From assembly GCA_022705325.1 (NCBI GenBank), contig JAKJER010000024.1, positions 27,736-91,735 of the forward strand: a DNA stretch of 64,000 bases, read 5' to 3'. The notes beneath the pieces are model-generated. The model had not been told where the DNA came from. It ran no database searches and worked only from the letters and a program-made list of their open reading frames with translations. Shown here piece by piece: positions 17,444-26,356 of this stretch (positions are counted from its first letter, which is position 1; the number at the start of each line of letters is the position of its first letter). The stretch is from Planctomycetota bacterium (GTDB taxonomy: Bacteria; Planctomycetota; Phycisphaerae; SM23-33). A program made the translations under genes and the position numbers.

Positions 17444-18225
17444 GGCTTTTCCTTTCCAGCCGCCTGGCCCTTTCGCTGGGCGAAGAGCCAGTCCATGGTC
17501 TCGGCGCTGCCGTAGGCGGGCGTCCAGGCGTTATGCCCCACGCCGGGATACTCGGTGTACTTGGGCTTGCCGCCGGCCTGGCGGATGGCCTCGATCATCC
17601 CGCGGCTGCGCTGCACGGGGACCGCGCCGTCCTTGTCCCCGTGGAAGGCCCAGATGGGGACCTTGGCCATCGCCTTGGCCCCGGCCAGGTCCCCCCCGCC
17701 GCACACGGGGATGCCCGCCGCCCAGACGTCCGGCCAGCGCTGCAAGGCGTCCCACGTGCCGTAGCCGCCCATCGACAGGCCCGTCACGTACAGGCGGTCG
17801 GGATCGATCGGCTGGCTCTGGAGCATCTGCTCGATGACCTTCTTGGCCGCCGCCAGCGGCTTGGCAGGCGCCTCGGGCATCGAGTGCTGGCGGGCCGACC
17901 AGTTCACCTCGCACCACTTCTGCCCGTTGGGGCACTGGGGGGCGATCAGGAAGCAGGGGTGCTTGTCCATGTTCTTGGCGAAGTCGCCCACGCCCCACTT
18001 GAGCTGGGCCTTGTTATCCGAGCCGCGCTCGCCCGCGCCGTGCAGGAAGAGCACCAGCGGGTACTTCTTGCCCGCCTCGATCTTGGGCGGGCTGAGCAGG
18101 CGGTAGAGAAGGGTGAATTCGTCGTCGAGTTTGTACGTCTTGGCCTCGCCCAGCTCGGCGGAAGAAACCGCCGAAACACCGGCAAACAGCACCGCAACGA
18201 TCAGACCGAAGTGGAACGTCTTCAT
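17440..18225 (-). CDS. secreted alpha/beta-hydrolase (esterase, PHB-depolymerase/dienelactone hydrolase-like)
   Basis: A 261-residue hydrolase with a signal peptide (MKTFHFG..., cleavage near AVSSA-E). It carries the oxyanion region LVLFLHGAGERGSDN, the nucleophile elbow TGLSMGGYGTWD (GxSxG), an Asp in HGDKDGAVPV and the catalytic His in GVGHNAW. This pattern is common in planctomycete secreted 'predicted peptidase'/acetyl xylan esterase-like proteins. I start at ATG 18225, which has GGAAAGG upstream. Likely substrate is an ester in plant or algal polysaccharide; the exact one cannot be told. Coupled to the flavoprotein downstream. Confidence 0.85.
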   Translation of the reverse strand: MKTFHFGLIVAVLFAGVSAVSSAELGEAKTYKLDDEFTLLYRLLSPPKIEAGKKYPLVLFLHGAGERGSDNKAQLKWGVGDFAKNMDKHPCFLIAPQCPNGQKWCEVNWSARQHSMPEAPAKPLAAAKKVIEQMLQSQPIDPDRLYVTGLSMGGYGTWDALQRWPDVWAAGIPVCGGGDLAGAKAMAKVPIWAFHGDKDGAVPVQRSRGMIEAIRQAGGKPKYTEYPGVGHNAWTPAYGSAETMDWLFAQRKGQAAGKEKP

Positions 18226-18410
18226 GGAAAGTCCTTTCCTCTCTGCCGCGCACGCGGCCGATTTGCGGGCATTGTATGGCCCCGGGGGCGAGGGTGCAAC
18301 GGATTGCGGAATACGCAATCGGTCCGGTTGGTTAAGCCGCCCCCCCTGTGAGCCGATAGAGTCCATGACGACCAGCCGGCCCGGCGAGGCCGGCGAAGGA
18401 TACCCGCGGA

Positions 18411-19961
18411 ATGGTGGTACGCAAGAAGTCGCAGAAGAGATGGCTGTTGCCCGCGCTGGCGCTGGTGATCGTGTGCCTGGCGGGCTGCGACTCGTTCAAG
18501 ACCGACAGGTACCGCTTCCTCTCGCCCGACAAGGCGGTGCGGGCCCCCAAACGCTCGCCCGTCAGCCCGATCCTGCCCAGTCTCAGCGCCGCCGACCCGG
18601 GCAGCGATCTCCTGCCCAACTCCAGCTTCCCCCGCGCCGAAGACTGGGTCTACACCGATCGCGAGTACGTCATCGGCCCCGGCGACGTCCTGGACATCTC
18701 CATCCTCGACCTCTACAGCGAGGGCATGGAGACCATCATCCGACGCGAAGTGTCAGCCAACGGGTACGTCGACCTGCCCCAGTTGTCGGCTCGGGTGCAA
18801 GCGGAGAAGCTCACAAAGGAACAGTTCCGCCAGGCCGTCCGCGAGGCCTATAGCCCGACGATCCTCAAGGACCCGACCATCTCGGTCACGGTGACCATCC
18901 CTCGGCAGAACACGTTCTCCATCCTGGGCGCGATCAGCCGGCCCGGCGCCTACCCGCTGCTGCGCCGCGACATGCGGATCCTCGACGCCCTGGCCATGGC
19001 GGGCGACGTGACGCAGGTCAACATTCCCTATCTGTACGTGATTCGCCAGGCCCCGCCGCAGCGCAAGAGCGAGACCCAGCCGGCCGATCCCGCCGTCTCG
19101 CCGCCGGTCTCCGCCCTGCCCCCGCTGCCGGAGTTGCCCGAGGAGAAGACGTCCGCCGCCCAGGTCGTGACGGTGCCCGCGGCGCCTGTCGTGGCGCCCG
19201 TGCCCGCAGCGGCGGAAGTCTATCCACAAGAGCCGGCCCCGCCGGCCGCCGACGCGGCCAGGCCGGCCGCCCCCCAGGTTCAGCGATGGGTCTTCCGCGA
19301 CGGCAAATGGGTCGAGATCAAGCCCGCCCCGCCGGCGCCGCCCGTGGCGACAGCCCCTCAACCCAGCGCACCGGCCGAGCCGCTGGTCGCCCCGCGGCGC
19401 CCGGTCGTCCCGCTTACCGGCGACCCCAACGACCCGTTCGGGTGGCAGGCCAAGGACGGCTCCAAGCCCGCCCGCCTGATCGCCATCGACATCGCGAAGC
19501 TCAAAGCCGGCGATCCGAGGATGAACGTCGTCCTCCGCGAGAATGACATCGTCCAGGTGCCCATGCTCCAGGTGGGCGAGTTCTACGTCATGGGCGAGGT
19601 CTCGCGTCCGGGCGTGTACTCGCTGACCGGGCGCCACGTCACGGTCAAGCAGGCCCTGGCGGCCGCGGGCAACCTCGGGCCGCTCGCCTGGCCAAAGAAC
19701 TCGCTGTTGGTCCGCCGCATCGCCCAACACCAGGAGCAGACGATCCCGCTGGACCTGGAGGCGATCGTCCGCGGCGAGCAGCCGGACATCTTCCTCAAGC
19801 CCGACGACGTGCTGGCCGTCGGCACCGACGTGCGGGCGCCGTTCCTGGCCGTGCTGCGCAACGCCTTCCGCATGACCTATGGGTTCGGCTTCATCTACGA
19901 CCGCAACTTCGCCGATCCGCTGATCGGCAGCGTCACCGGCGCCCGATTCACCAGGCTGTGA
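18411..19961 (+). CDS. polysaccharide export lipoprotein (Wza-like, Poly_export/SLBB)
   Basis: A 516-residue outer-membrane export protein. The N-terminus has a lipobox LAGC (Cys26). A Poly_export domain follows (~86-165: YVIGPGDVLDISI ... VSANGYVDLPQLSARV), then a first SLBB (FSILGAISRPGAYPL). A long Pro/Ala-rich insert spans ~205-330 and a second SLBB lies at ~395-480 (FYVMGEVSRPGVYSL). Such proteins form the channel for exopolysaccharide export. The Pro-rich insert is longer than in Wza. It opens a plus-strand run with the exosortase and EpsI genes, which supports a role in surface polymer export. Confidence 0.9.
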   Translation: MVVRKKSQKRWLLPALALVIVCLAGCDSFKTDRYRFLSPDKAVRAPKRSPVSPILPSLSAADPGSDLLPNSSFPRAEDWVYTDREYVIGPGDVLDISILDLYSEGMETIIRREVSANGYVDLPQLSARVQAEKLTKEQFRQAVREAYSPTILKDPTISVTVTIPRQNTFSILGAISRPGAYPLLRRDMRILDALAMAGDVTQVNIPYLYVIRQAPPQRKSETQPADPAVSPPVSALPPLPELPEEKTSAAQVVTVPAAPVVAPVPAAAEVYPQEPAPPAADAARPAAPQVQRWVFRDGKWVEIKPAPPAPPVATAPQPSAPAEPLVAPRRPVVPLTGDPNDPFGWQAKDGSKPARLIAIDIAKLKAGDPRMNVVLRENDIVQVPMLQVGEFYVMGEVSRPGVYSLTGRHVTVKQALAAAGNLGPLAWPKNSLLVRRIAQHQEQTIPLDLEAIVRGEQPDIFLKPDDVLAVGTDVRAPFLAVLRNAFRMTYGFGFIYDRNFADPLIGSVTGARFTRL

Positions 19962-20042
19962 CGGGGACCGGCGGAAGCGGGACGCGCAGACCAGAGGGGC
20001 CCCGAGAGACAATCGAAGGTCCCCTTCCGACCGCGAGACAGC

Positions 20043-21026
20043 ATGACCGAGATCACCGGACAAAGCGGACCGCCCGCCGACGCCTGCGGGACCTCGCTGG
20101 CCAGCCGCATCAGCGAACCGGCTGCGCTGTCCTTCCGCACCTGCGTGCCGCCCTCGGCGCAGATGAAGTTCCTGCTGCTGGCCGGCCTGGTCATCGCGCT
20201 CAACTTCTGGCAGTTTCGCCCGCTGGTCAACTCCTGGCTGCACGATCCCAACTGGGGGCACGGGTTCATCATCCCGCTGTTCAGCCTGTACCTGGTCTAC
20301 CAGCGGTGGAACGAGCTGCTGGCCGCCCCGCGCCGCGTCTGCGGGTGGGGCCTGCTCGTGCTCGTCGCGGGGCTGCTGGCCATGGTGCTGGGCTTTCACC
20401 CCATCGGAACGATGTGGATCTGCCAGCTCAGCATGACCGTGGTCGCGTTCGGCCTGGTGCTGTACCTGACCGGGCCTCGCATGGCCGCCCTGACCTGGCT
20501 GCCGATCTTCTACCTGGCCCTGGCCATGCCCGTGCCGGAGATGCTCTACCGGCGGGTGGCCAACCCGCTGCAGGAACTGGCTGCCCAGGCTTCGGGACTG
20601 CTGCTGGGGCTGTTCGGCGCGCAGATCGACGTCAGCGCCAGCCACCTCACCGTCACCAGCCTCAGCGGGCAGGTCTACCCGCTGGACGTCATCGAGGCGT
20701 GCAGCGGCGTGCGGTCGCTGCTGGCATACCTGGCCCTGGGCGTGGCCTGGGCGTACCTCGAACCCAGGCCGATCTGGCAGCGCGTGGTGCTGGTGGTGTC
20801 GGCTGTGCCCATCGCCATCCTCTGCAACGTGCTGCGCGTGACCGTCACCGGGTGGATGTACGTGATCGATCGCCCCGAGATGGGCCAGGAGTTTATGCAC
20901 TGGTTCATGGGCATGGTGATGCTGGGCCCGGCTGTGCTGATGTTCCTGCTGTTGGGCTGGCTGCTGGGCAACCTGTTCGTCGAGGAGGCTGACGCGCCGC
21001 AAGCCACAAAGGAGGCCGCGTCATGA
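20043..21026 (+). CDS. exosortase (XrtX-type transpeptidase)
   Basis: A 327-residue polytopic membrane protein with eight or so helices. The three catalytic residues of exosortases are in place: Cys220 in VIEACSGVRSLLAY, Arg265 in CNVLRVTVTGW, and His286 in FMHWFMG. Exosortases cut C-terminal sorting tags (PEP-CTERM and relatives) and attach cargo to the cell surface or release it. Its stop overlaps the start of the EpsI-like gene (ATGA). I cannot assign a subtype, and I see no PEP-CTERM-like cargo among the proteins of this window. Confidence 0.92.
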   Translation: MTEITGQSGPPADACGTSLASRISEPAALSFRTCVPPSAQMKFLLLAGLVIALNFWQFRPLVNSWLHDPNWGHGFIIPLFSLYLVYQRWNELLAAPRRVCGWGLLVLVAGLLAMVLGFHPIGTMWICQLSMTVVAFGLVLYLTGPRMAALTWLPIFYLALAMPVPEMLYRRVANPLQELAAQASGLLLGLFGAQIDVSASHLTVTSLSGQVYPLDVIEACSGVRSLLAYLALGVAWAYLEPRPIWQRVVLVVSAVPIAILCNVLRVTVTGWMYVIDRPEMGQEFMHWFMGMVMLGPAVLMFLLLGWLLGNLFVEEADAPQATKEAAS

Positions 21027-21943
21027 CCACCGCCCCGGCCAGCGCGATTCCTCCCGCCGCCGGCGCCCGCTCCCGCCTGGCGGGCCTGCTCGAACCGCAT
21101 TTCCTGGTCGCCGCCACGCTGCTGGCCCTGACAGCCGGGGGATGGAACGCGACGATCCACTTCCTCCAGTGGGCGACGGAGAAGAAGTCGGTGCCCGTCC
21201 CGGAGTGCGTACAGGTCGACCCGCACGAGTTCCGCTGGAGCAACATGCCGAGTCGGATGGGCCCCTTTGTGCTGGCCGGCGACGGCGAGTTGAACACCCG
21301 CAACGGCCAGCCCGAATTCGACGGCCGCCCCGACGGCGAGATCGTGCTGGAAGGCGACATGCTGTCGGCCCTGCGAATCGGTTCGGACCTCGACCGCAGC
21401 CGGCTCAAGCAGCGATGCAGCAACTGGTACGGCATCGGCATCTACCGCGACAGCCGCGAGCCCAATCGCCTGTGGCGACTGGAGGTGTACTACTACACCG
21501 GCGACGTCGACAAGGTGCCCCACGTGCCCGAGCGCTGCCTGGTCGCCGGCGGCGCCACGCTCCTGGACAGCATCGGCCTCCAGTTCGCCGCGCCCCAGGC
21601 CCCCCCGCCGTGGGACAACACCAAGTTTATCCGCACCCTCTACCAGTACACCGACAGCCACGAAGGCATCACCCGCCAGGCGGTGCAGTACTACACCTTC
21701 AACTTCAACGGCAAGACGGAATCCTCCTGGAAGGCCGTCCGCCTGGGCTTGGCCTATCCGTGGGTTCACTACTGCTTCTTCGCCAAGATCCAGTTCGCCC
21801 CCCTCACGCCTGTCACCGATGTGGAAACCACCGATCGCCAGGCCGCGGAGTTCGCCCGGGCGTTCATGCCCGAGGTGATCCGCCACCTGCCGACGGCCGC
21901 CGACGTTGCGAAGCTCAGCGGCCGCGGGGCGGATGCCATTTGA
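21023..21943 (+). CDS. exosortase-associated EpsI-like protein (DUF3485)
   Basis: A 306-residue protein with one N-terminal transmembrane segment (~28-45) and an extracytoplasmic domain. The hallmark HVPERCLVAGG (H-x-P-E-x-C-L) at about 170 corresponds to the EpsI/DUF3485 motif. EpsI domains accompany exosortases, either fused or adjacent, and are thought to assist in exopolysaccharide or protein-sorting steps. The overlap with the exosortase gene makes co-expression near certain. The molecular function of the family is not settled. Confidence 0.88.
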   Translation: MTTAPASAIPPAAGARSRLAGLLEPHFLVAATLLALTAGGWNATIHFLQWATEKKSVPVPECVQVDPHEFRWSNMPSRMGPFVLAGDGELNTRNGQPEFDGRPDGEIVLEGDMLSALRIGSDLDRSRLKQRCSNWYGIGIYRDSREPNRLWRLEVYYYTGDVDKVPHVPERCLVAGGATLLDSIGLQFAAPQAPPPWDNTKFIRTLYQYTDSHEGITRQAVQYYTFNFNGKTESSWKAVRLGLAYPWVHYCFFAKIQFAPLTPVTDVETTDRQAAEFARAFMPEVIRHLPTAADVAKLSGRGADAI

Positions 21944-22043
21944 TATTGCACGTCGACAGGGGCTAGAATCTCCCAAGCACGCCTCGCCGTCGGGTCGGTC
22001 CGCGGCGCCACGGCAGCTCGGTCTGTTCCATTCGGGAGCGAAC

Positions 22044-23450
22044 ATGGAAGAGAAGAAGCCCAAGCGGATGCGGAAGGTCCTGGTCCTGCTGGTGATCCTG
22101 GCGCTGGCGGGCCTGGCGCTGCCTGTGTCGAACCTGCTGGTCGCCAAGCCGCACAGCCCGAAGCTGGCGGCTGTGCCCTGCCAGGACGGTTCGCTGACGG
22201 CGGTGCGGGACGCGCTGCAGGCCAAGTGCAGCCATTGCCACACCGACGACGCGGGCCTGCCCTTCTATGCCGCCCTGCCGGGGGCGGGCGGGATCATCCG
22301 CGGCGACGTCGAGCGGGCCCTGCGATACCTGGACCTGCCCGCCAGCTTCGAGGCCGCCGACGGGCGGATCGGCGAGGTCGCCCTGGCCAAGATGGAGCAC
22401 GCCCTGGCCCACAACACCATGCCCCCCGTGCAATACCTGGCCATGCATTGGGACTCTGCCCTGTCCGGCGAGGAGCGCCAGAAGCTCACCGACTGGGTCG
22501 TTCAGACGCGAGTGAAACAATACGCCGCCAAGGATCTGGACGAGAAGCTGGCCCGCCAGGTCATCCACCCGCTGCCCCAAGCCCACAAGGAAGACGCCGC
22601 CCGCGTCGCCATGGGCGAGAAGCTCTTTAACGACACCCGCCTGAGCAAGGACGGGACGCTCTCGTGCGCGTCCTGCCACGGACTGGACAAGGGCGGCACG
22701 GACCAGGCGCCGGTCGCGACCGGTGTGGGCGGGGCCAAGGGACCCATCAACTCCCCCACCGTCTTCAACGCCCTCTACAACGTCAAGCAGTTCTGGGACG
22801 GACGGGCCGCCGACCTGAAGGACCAGGCGGCCGGGCCGGTCGAGAACCCCATCGAGATGGCCGAGAAGTGGGACAACGTCGTCCAGAAGCTCCAACAGGA
22901 CGCAGCCTTCAAGGCCGAGTTCGAGAAGCTCTATCCCGCGGGCGTCAGCAAGGACACGGTCACCGAGGCCATCGCGACCTTCGAGAAGACGCTCATCACG
23001 CCCGACAGCCGGTTCGACAAGTTCCTCCGCGGCGACCAGGCCGCCCTGACCGCCGGCGAGAAGGAAGGCTACCAACTCTTCCTGGACAACGGCTGTGCGA
23101 CCTGCCACTGCGGCCCGGCCCTAGGCGGGCGGTCCTTCGAGTGGATGGGCAGGCACAAAGACTACTTCACCGCGCGCGGCAACGTGAAAGAGGCCGACCA
23201 CGGGCTGTTCAACTTCACCAAGAAAGAGGCGGATCGCTACAAGTTCAAAACGCCCACGCTGCGGAATATCGAGGTGACGTTCCCCTACTTCCACGACGCC
23301 TCAGCCAAGGACCTCCAGGCGGCGGTGAAGGTGATGGCCGACGTTCAGTACGGCAAGGCGCTCTCGCAGGCCGAGATCGACCGGATCGTCGACTTCCTCA
23401 AGACGCTCACGGGCGAGTACAAGGGCAAGAGCCTGGCGAAGGCGAAGTAG
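22044..23450 (+). CDS. tri-haem cytochrome c peroxidase (MauG/CcpA family) with N-terminal haem-binding domain
   Basis: A 468-residue periplasmic protein with an N-terminal signal anchor. Three c-type haem sites are visible: CSHCH (~65, in a Haem_bd-like domain), CASCH (~210) and CATCH (~355). The last two with the intervening fold are the di-haem peroxidase core, including TPTLRNIEVTFPYFHD. Classical bacterial peroxidases have two haems; a third haem in an extra domain is found in some MauG-like and planctomycete proteins and may feed electrons intramolecularly. ATG 22044 has GGGAG upstream. A strong hairpin terminator follows the stop. Confidence 0.92.
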   Translation: MEEKKPKRMRKVLVLLVILALAGLALPVSNLLVAKPHSPKLAAVPCQDGSLTAVRDALQAKCSHCHTDDAGLPFYAALPGAGGIIRGDVERALRYLDLPASFEAADGRIGEVALAKMEHALAHNTMPPVQYLAMHWDSALSGEERQKLTDWVVQTRVKQYAAKDLDEKLARQVIHPLPQAHKEDAARVAMGEKLFNDTRLSKDGTLSCASCHGLDKGGTDQAPVATGVGGAKGPINSPTVFNALYNVKQFWDGRAADLKDQAAGPVENPIEMAEKWDNVVQKLQQDAAFKAEFEKLYPAGVSKDTVTEAIATFEKTLITPDSRFDKFLRGDQAALTAGEKEGYQLFLDNGCATCHCGPALGGRSFEWMGRHKDYFTARGNVKEADHGLFNFTKKEADRYKFKTPTLRNIEVTFPYFHDASAKDLQAAVKVMADVQYGKALSQAEIDRIVDFLKTLTGEYKGKSLAKAK

Positions 23451-23470
23451 ACAACAAACGCAGGAACCGC

Positions 23471-23503
23471 GAGAGCCCACCCCTAAGGGGCGGGCTCTCT
23501 TTA
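23471..23503 (+). terminator. rho-independent terminator of the cytochrome c peroxidase gene
   Basis: The hairpin GAGAGCCC...GGGCTCTC has further C/G pairing inside and is followed by TTTA. It starts 20 bases after the stop at 23450. Its T-tract overlaps the stop codon of the convergent zinc-ribbon gene. Confidence 0.8.
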
Positions 23504-23719
23504 TGCCTGCTTGTTCTTGCGTTTCTCGACGACGTGGCAGCAGATGCGTTTGCAGCGCGGGCAGCGCCCGAGGGTGCACTTCTTCACTGACGCCGCGCCG
23601 AGGCGGATGCCGTACTTGCCAAACGGCTGGGTCAGGCCGCACTTGAGGCAGCGGACGACCCACCCGGGGGCCCGGCGCTCCCAACGTGCCAGTTCTTCCT
23701 CGGTCGGCGGATCGGTCAT
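23501..23719 (-). CDS. small zinc-ribbon protein
   Basis: A 72-residue protein with cysteines arranged CLKCG ... CTLGRCPRCKRICCH, enough for at least one four-Cys zinc ribbon. The N-terminus is acidic (TDPPTEEELARWERR) and the C-terminus basic (VEKRKNKQA). I start at ATG 23719; the frame extends to 23785 without a better signal. Small ribbons of this kind are common and mostly uncharacterised. It lies downstream of no clear partner, 135 bp from the end of the RNase R gene on the same strand. Confidence 0.65.
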   Translation of the reverse strand: MTDPPTEEELARWERRAPGWVVRCLKCGLTQPFGKYGIRLGAASVKKCTLGRCPRCKRICCHVVEKRKNKQA

Positions 23720-23854
23720 GATTGGCTGGAGCCCATGCGAAGCACGGGGCTTATGCGAGAATAACACATCCCATTCCTGGCGCACATGCCACAGTCTCCA
23801 AGAACACAGGGTTCCTGATCGCAGACAGGAATGTCTGCGTTACCTGCGCCCGCG

Positions 23855-26125
23855 TCATCTTTTCTTTCGGCGGCGGGAGGTCTTCTTGGGGCCCTTGGCC
23901 TTGGGCTCGGCGCCGGGACCGCCCTTCTTGGCGGGCTTGGGGGCCTGTCCCTGGGGGGCGGCCTGGGCGGGCTTTTCGGCCTTGCCTCGTCGCTGGGGCA
24001 TGGCGGGGGCTTTGCGGTCGAAGACCAGGTTGAGCTGGCGGCGGGGCAGGTCCACGCCGGCGATAATCACGGGGATCAGGTCGCCGATGCGGAAGACCTT
24101 GCCCGTCCGCTCGCCCCGGACCTGCCCGCGGCGGGCGTCGACCTCCCACCAGTCGTCGCCCAGCTCCTCCAGGCGGAGCAGCCCCTCGATCAGGAACTGG
24201 GGCGACTGTACGAACAGCCCGAAATTGGTCATGCCGGTGATCACGCCGTTGAACGTCTCGCCCAGGCGGGTGGCCAGGAGCTGGAGCACCAGCACCTCGC
24301 GGACCTCGCGCTCGGCGGCCTCGCTGCGTTTCTCGGCCGCGGTCAGGCTCTCGCCCAGCTTGACCAGCGCGGACATGTCCTCGGGCGGTCGGGTGCGGAG
24401 CGTGCCGCGGCACAGCTCGGCCACCAGGCGGTGGACCGTCAGGTCGGCGTAGCGCCGGATGGGACTGGTGAAATGGCAGTAGGCGTCGCTGGCCAGGGCC
24501 CAGTGCCCGATCTGGATGGGCGAATACTCCGCCTGCTCGAAGGTCTTGAGCAGGGCCAGGTTGACGGCATAGCTCTCGGGCTTGCCGCGGACGCTCGCAA
24601 GCAGTTCCTGCATGTCCTTGCGGGTAAGGTTGCGGGGGATGCGGTGCCCGGCCGCCCGGACGAAGGCCGAGAGCTGCTGTTGCCCGGCCTGGTCGGGCTC
24701 GGGGTGGATGCGCCGGAGGAACGCGCGGTTGTGGCGATCGAGGGTGCGGGCGACGGCGTCGTTGGCCTCGACCATGAACATCTCGATGATGGTGTGGGTA
24801 TAGCTGGTGTCCTCGGGGACGGCGTCGACGACGCGGTCCTGCTTGTCGAAGACCAGCTCGACGGCGGGCAGGTCCAGGTGGAGCATGCCCACCTTGCGCC
24901 GGCGCCGCTCGATGGCGCGGGCCAGTCTGTTCATCTCGCCCAGCAGGGCGACCACCTTGCGGTCGTAGCCGCCGGTCTTGCCGTCGAGGATGCCCTGGGC
25001 CTGGATGTAGGTCAGCCGCTTGGCCGACGAGATCACCGTCTCGGCCAGGCGGGTGTTGAGGATGTTGCCGTCGGCGTCGTAGGTGATGAAGGCCGACTTG
25101 CAGAATCGTCTCTGGCCCTCCTGGAGCGAGCAGACGCCGTTGGAGAGGATCTCCGGCAGCATGGGGATGACGCGCCGCGGGAAGTAGGTGCTGTTGCCGC
25201 GCCGGCGGGCCTGGGCGTCCAGGGCGGAGCCTTCGGCCACAAAGTGCGACACGTCCGCAATGTGCACGCCGAGGGTGACGCGTCCTTCGCCGGCGGGCTC
25301 GATGCTGATGGCGTCGTCGAAATCCCGGGCGTCGGGCGGGTCGATGGTGACGACGATCTTCGCGGTCAGGTCCTCGCGGTCGCCGGCCCGGTCGGGATCG
25401 AACTCCTTCACGCTGCGCCGGGCGTCAGCGAGCGACTCTTCCTCGAACTGGTCCTCCAGGCCGTGGGCGCGGATGACCGCGAGGGTCTCGATGTCGGTGG
25501 GCCCGGCCTGCCCGAGCGTTTCGACGATCACGCCGATGGGCAGCTCGCCCTTGGCGGGGTACTGGATGATCTCGGTGACGACCTTGGCCCCGCTCTTGGG
25601 CCCGGCGGCGCCGACGTCGCGGATGACGATGGGGGTGGTGAGCTGGCGCCCGTCGGGCATGACGAACCACGTGCCGTCGCTCTCGCGGAGCGTGCCGACG
25701 AAGCGGTTCTTGCCCCGCTGGAGGACCTCGATGATCTCGCCCGACAGGACCGCGTGCCCGTCGCGCTTGCCCCGGCGCCGGACGCGCGCGACGACCAGGT
25801 CGCCGGTGAGGGCCCCGCCGGTGGAGTCAGGCGGGACGAACAGGTCGCCGTGGGCGTTGGGCGTCTCGGGAACGATGAAGCCGAAGCCGCGCGGATTGGC
25901 CCGGAAGAAACCGACCAGCCGGCCCTGGATCTCGGGCAGCATCAGGGCGTTCTTGGCCCCCAGGACCACTCGCCCGGAGTCGCGAAGCTGCTTGACCGCG
26001 TCGCGGAACGTGCCGTAGTCCTCCTCGCTGACACCCATCGAGCGGGCGAGCTGGCGGGGCTTGAGGGGCTGATAGTCGCGGTCGGCCAGGTACTTCATGA
26101 TGGCGGCGATGTAACGATCTGGCAT
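23855..26125 (-). CDS. rnr: exoribonuclease RNase R
   Basis: A 756-residue RNB-family 3'-5' exoribonuclease. Order: N-terminal helix-turn-helix-like region (~1-60), cold-shock domains (~65-230), the RNB catalytic domain (~245-575) with IDPPDARDFDDAIS carrying the metal-binding Asp cluster, then an S1 domain (~620-705). The C-terminal tail is Lys/Arg/Pro-rich, typical of RNase R and not RNase II. ATG 26125 is preceded by AAGGAA. It degrades structured RNA and helps in rRNA and tmRNA-linked decay. A TATACT box about 95 bp upstream is a possible promoter. Confidence 0.95.
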   Translation of the reverse strand: MPDRYIAAIMKYLADRDYQPLKPRQLARSMGVSEEDYGTFRDAVKQLRDSGRVVLGAKNALMLPEIQGRLVGFFRANPRGFGFIVPETPNAHGDLFVPPDSTGGALTGDLVVARVRRRGKRDGHAVLSGEIIEVLQRGKNRFVGTLRESDGTWFVMPDGRQLTTPIVIRDVGAAGPKSGAKVVTEIIQYPAKGELPIGVIVETLGQAGPTDIETLAVIRAHGLEDQFEEESLADARRSVKEFDPDRAGDREDLTAKIVVTIDPPDARDFDDAISIEPAGEGRVTLGVHIADVSHFVAEGSALDAQARRRGNSTYFPRRVIPMLPEILSNGVCSLQEGQRRFCKSAFITYDADGNILNTRLAETVISSAKRLTYIQAQGILDGKTGGYDRKVVALLGEMNRLARAIERRRRKVGMLHLDLPAVELVFDKQDRVVDAVPEDTSYTHTIIEMFMVEANDAVARTLDRHNRAFLRRIHPEPDQAGQQQLSAFVRAAGHRIPRNLTRKDMQELLASVRGKPESYAVNLALLKTFEQAEYSPIQIGHWALASDAYCHFTSPIRRYADLTVHRLVAELCRGTLRTRPPEDMSALVKLGESLTAAEKRSEAAEREVREVLVLQLLATRLGETFNGVITGMTNFGLFVQSPQFLIEGLLRLEELGDDWWEVDARRGQVRGERTGKVFRIGDLIPVIIAGVDLPRRQLNLVFDRKAPAMPQRRGKAEKPAQAAPQGQAPKPAKKGGPGAEPKAKGPKKTSRRRKKR

Positions 26126-26356
26126 GGAGGCGTTCCTTTTGAGGCAGTGATCACCAGGAGCATGGTTCGTCGAACACGCCGTCGGGCGCATGTGCCGTCC
26201 GATGCACCTTGCTCCGGTTAGTATAAGCCAGGGGGCGGGAAGAACCCCCTGCTAAATTGCAGGCCGCACAGCCGTAATGGACCGGGGCTCGGCACGCGCT
26301 AGGGCGCCGACAACTCGACCCAGCCCATGCCGACGGTGCGGGCGGCGAGGATATGC

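Noticed and set aside
23831..26221. 796-codon open frame antisense to RNase R
   Set aside because: Shadow of the rnr gene, with the Gly/Val/Asp-rich composition of a frame opposite to codons with high third-position GC.
26230..26250. hairpin AGGGGG...CCCCCT as terminator of the lipoprotein operon
   Set aside because: Six-bp stem with no following T-tract on the minus strand; too weak to call.
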